From Lysobacteraceae bacterium (lineage in GTDB: Bacteria > Pseudomonadota > Gammaproteobacteria > Xanthomonadales > Xanthomonadaceae): DNA of 12,250 bases. The stretch spans positions 1 through 12,250 of the forward strand of contig JAIXTZ010000117.1 in NCBI GenBank assembly GCA_027483745.1, read 5' to 3'. Made by a program: the position numbers and the translations under genes. Of the stretch, positions 7,439 to 12,250 are shown piece by piece. A model generated the notes under the pieces. The model was not told the origin of the DNA. It did no database searches and saw only the letters and a program-made list of their open reading frames with translations. The first letter of the stretch is position 1, and the number at the start of each line of letters is the position of its first letter.

Positions 7439-8212
7439 TCATCGGCCGACCCGGACCTCGCCGGGGGCCGCCACCACGCCGCTCAGGACCCGGCGGGAAC
7501 TCAGGTTCTCGACCCGGACCACCTCGCCGGCGCCCGCGTCGGCCAGGGCCCGGCCGGCCATGCGCACCTCGAAACCACCGCCGCCGGCCACCAGGGCCAC
7601 CGGCTCGCCACGCTTCACCACGGCCTGCGCGACCAGATCGCTCCGTCGAAGCACCTGCCCCGGGCGGCCGCCGAGGCGCAGGGTCTGGCCGATGGCCTGG
7701 GCCGGGTCGGTCAGGGGCGCGGCGCCGAGGCGCGCGGTATCGCGGGTTTCCACCCCGACCGCTGAGGCCGGGACCGGTTGCCCGGGGGCCACGGCGGCAG
7801 TCAGCACCACCACGGGCTGGACGCGCTGCACGCGGACCGGCACGAACAGGCGCCAGCCGTCGGGGCAGCTCACTTCCACGTTAACGGCCGAGAGGGCTTG
7901 GGCTTGAAGGGCGTGCGGGCAGGGCGGCATGCGCAGGGCAGGGTCGAGGCTGGCCTCGATGCGCGCCCCGGGCGAGGCGAGCGCCCCTTCGGCGGCCGCG
8001 CGGATCGAATCGACGGTCTGGAAGCTGCCGTCCTGCGCCCGCAGCTCGCTAGCAAAGACGAGGCCGGCGGCCAGGCTGGCCAAGGCCAGCAGGCCGACGT
8101 GCAGGGTGCGCGGCACGCGCCGCTCGCGCCGGATCGCCCGGGCGAGGTCGGGCAGGCGCGGCGGCGGCAACGGGGCCGGGGCGGGCAGCGGGGTCGCTTC
8201 AGGGCGGGACAT
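7439..8212 (-). CDS. flgA: FlgA, P-ring assembly chaperone
   Basis: The product is 257 residues. The last 120 residues carry the SAF-type FlgA domain: VAPGQPVPASAV, IGQTLRLGGRPGQVLRRSDL, VVKRGEPVALVAGGGGFEVR and the closing GEVVRVENLSSRRVLSGVV. FlgA acts in the periplasm in assembly of the FlgI P ring. The export signal is unusual: about 35 Pro/Arg-rich residues precede a hydrophobic core (HVGLLALASLAAGLVFA, about 38-54), with a likely cleavage after ELRA near 59. The start at 8212 is supported by GGAG about 7 nt upstream and by a sigma-54 promoter whose predicted start lies about 26 nt before it. The gene diverges from cheV. No terminator is clear between flgA and flgM. Confidence 0.92.
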   Translation of the reverse strand: MSRPEATPLPAPAPLPPPRLPDLARAIRRERRVPRTLHVGLLALASLAAGLVFASELRAQDGSFQTVDSIRAAAEGALASPGARIEASLDPALRMPPCPHALQAQALSAVNVEVSCPDGWRLFVPVRVQRVQPVVVLTAAVAPGQPVPASAVGVETRDTARLGAAPLTDPAQAIGQTLRLGGRPGQVLRRSDLVAQAVVKRGEPVALVAGGGGFEVRMAGRALADAGAGEVVRVENLSSRRVLSGVVAAPGEVRVGR

Positions 8213-8248
8213 CGGTCACTCCGGGCGCGGATGCGTCGTGGCAGGCTG

Positions 8249-8264
8249 TGCAAATCGCGTGCCG
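8249..8264 (-). promoter_or_regulatory. Sigma-54 promoter of flgA
   Basis: Read on the minus strand the sequence is CGGCACGCGATTTGCA. It matches the RpoN consensus TGGCACG-N4-TTGCA at all defined positions except the first T. The essential GG and GC are 10 bases apart, as required. Predicted transcription start is near 8238. Its -24 element is half of the 18-bp palindrome 8256-8273. Confidence 0.85.
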
Positions 8265-8273
8265 CGGCACGCG
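8256..8273. repeat. 18-bp perfect palindrome shared by divergent sigma-54-like promoters
   Basis: CGCGTGCCGCGGCACGCG is a perfect palindrome. Each half contributes CGGCACG in opposite orientation, so it supplies the -24 element of a sigma-54-like promoter on each strand (flgA leftward, cheV rightward). Confidence 0.85.
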
Positions 8274-8280
8274 CCGTGCA
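8265..8280 (+). promoter_or_regulatory. Possible sigma-54 promoter of cheV
   Basis: CGGCACGCGCCGTGCA resembles TGGCACG-N4-TTGCA with two mismatches (first T, and the first T of TTGCA). GG (8266-8267) and GC (8278-8279) keep the 10-base spacing. Predicted start is near 8291, about 60 nt before the cheV ATG. It is weaker than the flgA promoter on the other strand. Confidence 0.55.
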
Positions 8281-8293
8281 CGGGCCCCGTGCA
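8277..8293. repeat. 17-bp inverted repeat over the predicted cheV start site
   Basis: TGCACGGG-C-CCCGTGCA is a perfect 8-bp inverted repeat around one central base. It overlaps the -12 part of the putative cheV promoter and reaches the predicted transcription start, 3 bp after the end of the 18-bp palindrome. It may be an operator for a repressor or an anti-activator site. Confidence 0.6.
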
Positions 8294-8350
8294 TCGAGCA
8301 CACCGCTCAAGAAGCCCGTTGGCGGGCCGACAACGACAAGGACTGTCCTG

Positions 8351-9316
8351 ATGGAACCGAGGCTGCCGAGCCGCATGTCGCGCGACCTGCTCAACCGCAT
8401 CGACCAGCGCACCCGCTTGGCCGGCCACAACCGGCTGGCCTTACTGCTGTTCCGCCTCGGCGGCCGCCAGCTGTTCGGCGTGAACGTCTTCAAGGTGCAG
8501 GAGGTGCTGCGCCGTCCGCCGCTGTTCCCGATCCCGCGCCTGCCACCGGGCTTTGTCGGCGCCGCGGACATCCGCGGCCGTTCGGTGCCGATCCTCGATC
8601 TCGGCAGCGCCGTCCGCTATCCCGAGCGCCATCTCGACCCGCCCTACCTGGTGGTGACGGAATTCAACCGCTCGGTGCAGGGCTTCCTCGTCGCCGAGGT
8701 CGACCGCATCGTCAACATCGCCGTCGAGGACATCCGCCCGCCGCCGGAGCTGGGGGTCGACGACAGCTACCTGACGGCGGTGACCCGCTACAACGGCGAG
8801 CTGATCCAGGTCATCGACGTCGAGTCGGTGCTGGCCGACGCGACCGGTGCACGGATGCTGCAGCCGATCGAGCAGCGCCTGAAGATCGGCGCCGGCGAAG
8901 AGCCGATCCGCATCCTCGTCACCGACGATTCCCGCGTGGCGCGCAACCAGATCCGCGGCGTGCTGGACCAGCTGGGGGTTTCCTCGACCCTGCTCTCCGA
9001 TGGTCGTCAGGCCATCGAGCACCTGAAGCAGCTGGCCGCCGAGGGCATCGACGTCTCGCGCCACTACGCGATGGTCATCTCCGATATCGAGATGCCCTCG
9101 ATGGACGGCTACACGCTGACGACGGAAATCCGCCGCGACCCGGCGCTGGCCAACCTCTTCGTGCTGCTGCACACCTCGCTGTCCGGCGTGTTCAACAACG
9201 CCATGGTCGACCAGGTGGGCGCCAACGCCTTCGTGGCCAAGTACTCGGCCAACGAACTGGCCGAGAAGGTGCTGGCCCGCGTGCAGGCCTTCCAGCGCGA
9301 GAAAGCCGCGGCCTGA
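8351..9316 (+). CDS. cheV: CheV, chemotaxis coupling protein (CheW domain plus receiver)
   Basis: The product is 321 residues, typical for CheV. A CheW-like domain spans about 27-165 (FGVNVFKVQEVLR, FVGAADIRGRSVPILDL, RYNGELIQVIDVE). A receiver follows at about 186-315, with D192-D193-S, phosphoacceptor D245 in ISDIEMPSMDG, and K297 in FVAKYSANEL. CheV couples chemoreceptors to CheA at the inner membrane and its receiver serves adaptation or phosphate-sink roles. The ATG at 8351 has AAGGA 8 nt upstream; a second ATG at 8375 begins MSRDLLNRID and is less well supported. The frame is open back to 7778, but that part overlaps flgA antisense and is not coding. It is divergent from flgA and followed by flgB with no cheR between them. 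Confidence 0.93.
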   Translation: MEPRLPSRMSRDLLNRIDQRTRLAGHNRLALLLFRLGGRQLFGVNVFKVQEVLRRPPLFPIPRLPPGFVGAADIRGRSVPILDLGSAVRYPERHLDPPYLVVTEFNRSVQGFLVAEVDRIVNIAVEDIRPPPELGVDDSYLTAVTRYNGELIQVIDVESVLADATGARMLQPIEQRLKIGAGEEPIRILVTDDSRVARNQIRGVLDQLGVSSTLLSDGRQAIEHLKQLAAEGIDVSRHYAMVISDIEMPSMDGYTLTTEIRRDPALANLFVLLHTSLSGVFNNAMVDQVGANAFVAKYSANELAEKVLARVQAFQREKAAA

Positions 9317-9336
9317 GGCCGCGCTGGCGATGACCC

Positions 9337-9352
9337 CCGGCCCCCGGGCCGG
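9337..9352. terminator. GC-rich hairpin after cheV (possible terminator)
   Basis: CCGGCC (9337-9342) and GGCCGG (9347-9352) form a 6-bp stem with loop CCCG, about 20 bp after the cheV stop and ending two bases before the sigma-54 -24 element of the flgB promoter. It lacks a T-tract, so termination efficiency is uncertain. Confidence 0.4.
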
Positions 9353-9354
9353 TC

Positions 9355-9370
9355 TGGCACGGCCCTTGCA
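9355..9370 (+). promoter_or_regulatory. Sigma-54 promoter of the flgBCDE operon
   Basis: TGGCACGGCCCTTGCA is an exact match to TGGCACG-N4-TTGCA. GG at 9356-9357 and GC at 9368-9369 have the required spacing. Predicted transcription starts near 9381, about 23 nt before the flgB ATG. RpoN promoters need an enhancer-binding activator, in this setting presumably FleQ; no activator site was recognised. Confidence 0.95.
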
Positions 9371-9403
9371 TCGCTCCGTGGCAACCCACGCCCGGAGCCG
9401 CCC

Positions 9404-9835
9404 ATGGCCGGTCCCTTCGACAATCCGTTCGGTCTCTCCGCCCTGTCGCTGCCGCTGCGCGAGCAGCGGCTCAAGGTGCTGTCGTCGAACCTCGCGAATG
9501 CCGACACCCCGGGTTACCAGGCCCAGGAATTCGACTTCCAGCGCGCGCTGAAGGGCGCCGAAGACCACCAGCGAAGCGTCACCGCCGGCCCTTCGCGCGG
9601 GCCGCTCGGCATCGGCGGCGGGGGCGTGGCCGAAGGCATGGGACTCGCGGACGGGCCGGACTTCCGCCGCTACGTCACCACGCGGCAGGCGCTGCAGCCC
9701 AGCCTCGACGGCAACACGGTGAACACCGAGACCGAGAACGCCGCCTTCGGCCGCGCGGTGCTCGAGTACCGCGCCTCGCTGACCTTCTTCGAATCCCGCG
9801 TGCGCGGCCTGATGACCGCGATCACGGGCCAGTAA
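9404..9835 (+). CDS. flgB: FlgB, flagellar proximal rod protein
   Basis: The product is 143 residues, the normal FlgB size. The N-terminal rod/hook motif is KVLSSNLANADTPGYQAQEFDF (residues about 24-45, the ANADTPGY signature). The C-terminal helix is VNTETENAAFGRAVLEYRAS... ending RGLMTAITGQ. A Gly-rich linker (near residues 68-80) joins the two conserved ends, a variable region in this family. FlgB is exported through the flagellar type III apparatus and forms the base of the rod. CGGAG about 7 nt before the ATG supports the start. It is the first gene after the sigma-54 promoter; flgC starts 10 nt after its stop. Confidence 0.95.
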   Translation: MAGPFDNPFGLSALSLPLREQRLKVLSSNLANADTPGYQAQEFDFQRALKGAEDHQRSVTAGPSRGPLGIGGGGVAEGMGLADGPDFRRYVTTRQALQPSLDGNTVNTETENAAFGRAVLEYRASLTFFESRVRGLMTAITGQ

Positions 9836-9845
9836 GGGAACCGCC

Positions 9846-10253
9846 ATGAGCAGCCTGCCCATCTTCGACGTCGCCGGAAGCGCGCTCTCCGCGCAGTCGG
9901 TGCGTCTCAACACCATCGCCTCGAACCTCGCCAACGCCGACACGGTCGGCCGCACGGCGGACACGGCGTACAAGCCCATCGAGCCGACCTTCGAAACCGC
10001 GCCGCTGCCCGGCCAGGACGGCATGAGCGGGGTGAAGGTGCTGCGCGTCGATCCGCTCGACAAGCCCGCCATCAAGCGCTTCGAGCCCGGCCATCCGATG
10101 GCCGACGCCGAGGGCTACATCTACGCGCCGGACGTCGATCCGGTGGCGCAGATGGTGAACCTCATCTCCGCTTCGCGTGGCTACCAGGCCAACGTCGAGG
10201 TGCTCAATTCCGCCCGCGAGCTCGCGCTCGCCACGCTCACCATCGGCCGCTGA
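9846..10253 (+). CDS. flgC: FlgC, flagellar proximal rod protein
   Basis: The product is 135 residues, normal for FlgC. It has the rod signature NTIASNLANADTVGR near residues 22-36, in which VGR replaces the more usual PGY/AGY. The family's central block GVKVLRVDPLDKPAIKRFEPGHPMAD leads into AEGYIYAPDVDPVAQMVNLISASRGYQANVEVLN. The last block is the conserved C-terminal helix found in FlgC, FlgE and FlgG. AAGGGA about 6 nt before the ATG is a good ribosome-binding site. It assembles on FlgB in the rod. Confidence 0.95.
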   Translation: MSSLPIFDVAGSALSAQSVRLNTIASNLANADTVGRTADTAYKPIEPTFETAPLPGQDGMSGVKVLRVDPLDKPAIKRFEPGHPMADAEGYIYAPDVDPVAQMVNLISASRGYQANVEVLNSARELALATLTIGR

Positions 10254-10273
10254 CGCGGCCCCGGGAATCGACC

Positions 10274-10951
10274 ATGGCATTCGACGTCAACGTGGCCAAC
10301 GGTATCGGCCTCACCAGCAGCCCGCAGACCCAGAGCCGCATGGGCAAGTCGGACCTCACGCAGGCCGACTTCCTGCGCCTGATGACCGAGCAGCTGAAGA
10401 ACCAGGACCCGCTCAAGCCGCTGTCGAACGCCGAGTTCGTCAGCCAGATGGCTCAGATGTCGACGGCGCAGGGCGTGGGCGACCTCGAGACCGCCATCGA
10501 CAACATGGCGACCTCGTTCAACAACGACCAGGCCCTGCGCGGCGCCGACCTGATCGGGCGCACCGCCCTGGTCGAGACCGACCGCCTGCCGCTCTCGGCC
10601 AACGCCGAAGGCGCCCTTTCCGCCAGCGGCGTGGCCGCGACGCCGGGCGCCGGGCCAGTGACGATCGAGATCACCAGCGCCAATGGCGCGCTGGTACGGC
10701 GCTTGCAAGTCACCGCCCAAGGGGCCGGCGACGTGCCCTTCGCGTGGGACGGCCTCAACGAGCAAGGGCAGGCGATGGCGCCGGGCACCTACCGGATGCG
10801 GGCCACCTTCGGCGAAGGCCGCGACTCGAAGGCCGTCGGCACCGGAACCATGGCGCCGATCGACAGCGTCACGCTCGACCCGCAGGGAATGCTGCTGAAC
10901 CTCCGCGGCCTCGGCACGGCGCCGCTCTCCGCGATCCGCCGATTGGGCTGA
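10274..10951 (+). CDS. flgD: FlgD, hook-capping (scaffold) protein
   Basis: The product is 225 residues. The conserved N-terminal export and cap region is at about 28-66: LTQADFLRLMTEQLKNQDPLKP, then NAEFVSQMAQMSTAQGV. The C-terminal half (about 85-220) is the FlgD FN3/Tudor-like part, with ADLIGRTALVE, PVTIEITSANGALVRRL, FAWDGLNEQGQAMAPGTYRMRA and a closing IDSVTLDPQGMLLNLRGLG. FlgD caps the growing hook and guides addition of FlgE; it is not kept in the mature flagellum. Its stop is 57 nt before flgE; no internal promoter was recognised in that gap. Confidence 0.95.
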   Translation: MAFDVNVANGIGLTSSPQTQSRMGKSDLTQADFLRLMTEQLKNQDPLKPLSNAEFVSQMAQMSTAQGVGDLETAIDNMATSFNNDQALRGADLIGRTALVETDRLPLSANAEGALSASGVAATPGAGPVTIEITSANGALVRRLQVTAQGAGDVPFAWDGLNEQGQAMAPGTYRMRATFGEGRDSKAVGTGTMAPIDSVTLDPQGMLLNLRGLGTAPLSAIRRLG

Positions 10952-11008
10952 TGCCTCGCCGGCCCTGACCACCGCCAACACCCGCTGCACCGCACTTGGA
11001 GTCACGCC

Positions 11009-12232
11009 ATGAGCTTCCGCACCGCCCTCTCCGGCATCAACGCGGCCACCACCGACCTCTCGGTGACCTCGAACAACATCGCCAATGTCTCGACGGCTGG
11101 CTTCAAGGAAGGCCGCGCCGAGTTCGGCGACCTCTACGCGGCGTCGATCTTCGGCACCTCGCGCAACACCGCCGGCTCCGGCGTGCGCGTCACCGGCATC
11201 ACGCAGCAGTTCACCCAGGGCAGCATCGAGTTCACCAACCGCAACCTCGACGTGGCGATCTCGGGCGGCGGCTTCTTCACCCTCAACAACAACGGCGCCA
11301 CGGTGTACTCGCGCGCCGGCAACTTCCAGCTTGATCGCGACGGCTTCGTGGTCAACCCGACCGGCGCGCGGCTGCAGATCTTCCCGCCGACCGACCAGAG
11401 CGGCAACAACTTCGAGACCGGCCGCCTGCAGGACCTGCAGCTCACCACCACGGACAGTGCGCCCAGCGCGTCGACCGAAGTGGTGGTCGGCTCGAACCTG
11501 CCGGCCAACGGCACCGTGCCGGCGGCGTCGCCCTTCGACCCGAACGACACCAACACCTTCAACCACTCGACCTCGATCACGCTGTACGACTCGCTGGGCG
11601 TGGCCCACGTGCAGACGCTGTACTACGTGAAGACGGCGAACGCCAACGAGTGGCAGCTGCACAACTACATCGACGGCACCGCCGTCGGCGCGGCGCAGAC
11701 GCTGCAATACGACGCCCAGGGCGCGCTGACCGCCCCGGCCACCGGCTTCATCACCCTTCCGGCCTACACGCCGACGACGGGCGCGGCGCCGATCAACCTG
11801 ACGCTCGACCTGCGCAGCTCGACCCAGTACGGCGAGCGCTTCGCCATCAACGACCTGCGCCAGGACGGCTACACCACCGGCCGCCTGATCGGCATCGAGT
11901 TCTCGCAGGAAGGCGTGGTGTTCGCGCGCTACACCAACGGCGTCGCCTCGCCGCTCGGCCAGGTGGCGCTCACCACCTTCCCGAACCAGCAGGGCCTGCA
12001 GAACCTCGGTGACAACGTCTGGTCGGAAACCTTCGACTCCGGCGGCCCGCGCCGCGGCGCGGCCGGCACCTCGGACTTCGGCCTGGTGACGTCGGGCGCG
12101 TTGGAGGGCTCCAACGTCGAGCTCACCGAGCAGCTGGTGAACATGATCGTCGCGCAGCGCAACTTCCAGGCCAACGCGCAGATGATCCAGACCACCGACC
12201 AGATCCAGCAGACCATCATCAACCTGCGTTGA
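11009..12232 (+). CDS. flgE: FlgE, flagellar hook protein
   Basis: The product is 407 residues, complete, and within the usual FlgE range. The N-terminal D0 region is MSFRTALSGINAATTDLSVTSNNIANVSTAGFK. It is followed by FTQGSIEFTNRNLDVAISGGGFF and YSRAGNFQLDRDGFVVN. The middle holds the hook domain (HSTSITLYDSLGVAHVQTLYYVK, near 189-211). The C-terminus carries GALEGSNVELTEQLVNMIVAQRNFQANAQMIQTTDQI, which pairs with D0 in the assembled hook. TTGGAGT about 8 nt before the ATG supports the start. It is the fourth gene after the sigma-54 promoter at 9355. Only 18 bases follow its stop, ending in a GCGCGGA that may be the ribosome-binding site of the next gene (flgF expected, not seen). Confidence 0.97.
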   Translation: MSFRTALSGINAATTDLSVTSNNIANVSTAGFKEGRAEFGDLYAASIFGTSRNTAGSGVRVTGITQQFTQGSIEFTNRNLDVAISGGGFFTLNNNGATVYSRAGNFQLDRDGFVVNPTGARLQIFPPTDQSGNNFETGRLQDLQLTTTDSAPSASTEVVVGSNLPANGTVPAASPFDPNDTNTFNHSTSITLYDSLGVAHVQTLYYVKTANANEWQLHNYIDGTAVGAAQTLQYDAQGALTAPATGFITLPAYTPTTGAAPINLTLDLRSSTQYGERFAINDLRQDGYTTGRLIGIEFSQEGVVFARYTNGVASPLGQVALTTFPNQQGLQNLGDNVWSETFDSGGPRRGAAGTSDFGLVTSGALEGSNVELTEQLVNMIVAQRNFQANAQMIQTTDQIQQTIINLR

Positions 12233-12250
12233 TCGCAGGCTGAGCGCGGA

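Noticed and set aside
8239..8252. TGGCAGGCTGTGCA as a plus-strand sigma-54 promoter for cheV
   Set aside because: The GG-to-GC spacing is two bases too short for RpoN; the match at 8265-8280 has correct spacing.
8441..10075. 544-codon minus-strand frame opposite cheV, flgB and flgC
   Set aside because: It spans three real genes and two intergenic gaps on the other strand with no motif; GC-bias artefact.
10181..11707. 508-codon minus-strand frame opposite flgC, flgD and flgE
   Set aside because: Same artefact; the plus-strand flagellar proteins are unmistakable.

Overview
The window is a high-GC stretch with G/C-rich third codon positions. It looks like a gammaproteobacterial flagellar and chemotaxis locus, most likely from the Xanthomonadaceae/Lysobacteraceae or a close relative. 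The main reasons are the gene order (flgN, flgM and flgA on the minus strand, divergent from cheV-flgB-flgC-flgD-flgE), sigma-54 and sigma-28 promoters at the expected places, and an adjoining cluster of GGDEF-EAL-receiver, HDOD and histidine kinase genes. The taxonomic placement is inference; there is no rRNA or other marker gene.

Left half, about 1-6590, is a signalling island. On the minus strand lie a receiver protein of the DUF3369-associated type, cut by the window edge, and an HDOD protein with a degenerate receiver-like N-terminus (HDOD-A). Divergent from them is a tight plus-strand operon. It holds a second, paralogous HDOD protein (HDOD-B), a 560-residue degenerate-GGDEF/intact-EAL/C-terminal-receiver protein (predicted cyclic-di-GMP phosphodiesterase and response regulator), and a small potassium-channel-like membrane protein. 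A soluble PAS-type histidine kinase meets the channel gene head-on, with one base between the stop codons. The kinase is the only phosphodonor visible in the window, so it is the natural candidate partner for the receivers.

Right half, about 6634-12232, is flagellar. flgM (anti-sigma-28) and flgN (chaperone) follow a textbook sigma-28 promoter. flgA (P-ring chaperone) and cheV (CheW-receiver coupling protein) diverge from a 138-bp gap whose centre is an 18-bp perfect palindrome. That palindrome supplies the -24 element of a sigma-54-like promoter on each strand. flgBCDE (rod, hook cap, hook) starts behind a consensus sigma-54 promoter at 9355-9370. flgE is complete and the operon probably continues past the window.

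Inferred logic: RpoN, probably with FleQ, fires flgA, possibly cheV, and the flgB operon as middle-class genes. FliA then fires flgM-flgN, and perhaps the kinase gene 43 bp behind flgN. The kinase could in turn modulate the EAL-receiver protein, tying completion of the hook-basal body to cyclic-di-GMP turnover. No mobile element, CRISPR array, tRNA or rRNA was seen, and no stretch over 300 bases lacks a gene.
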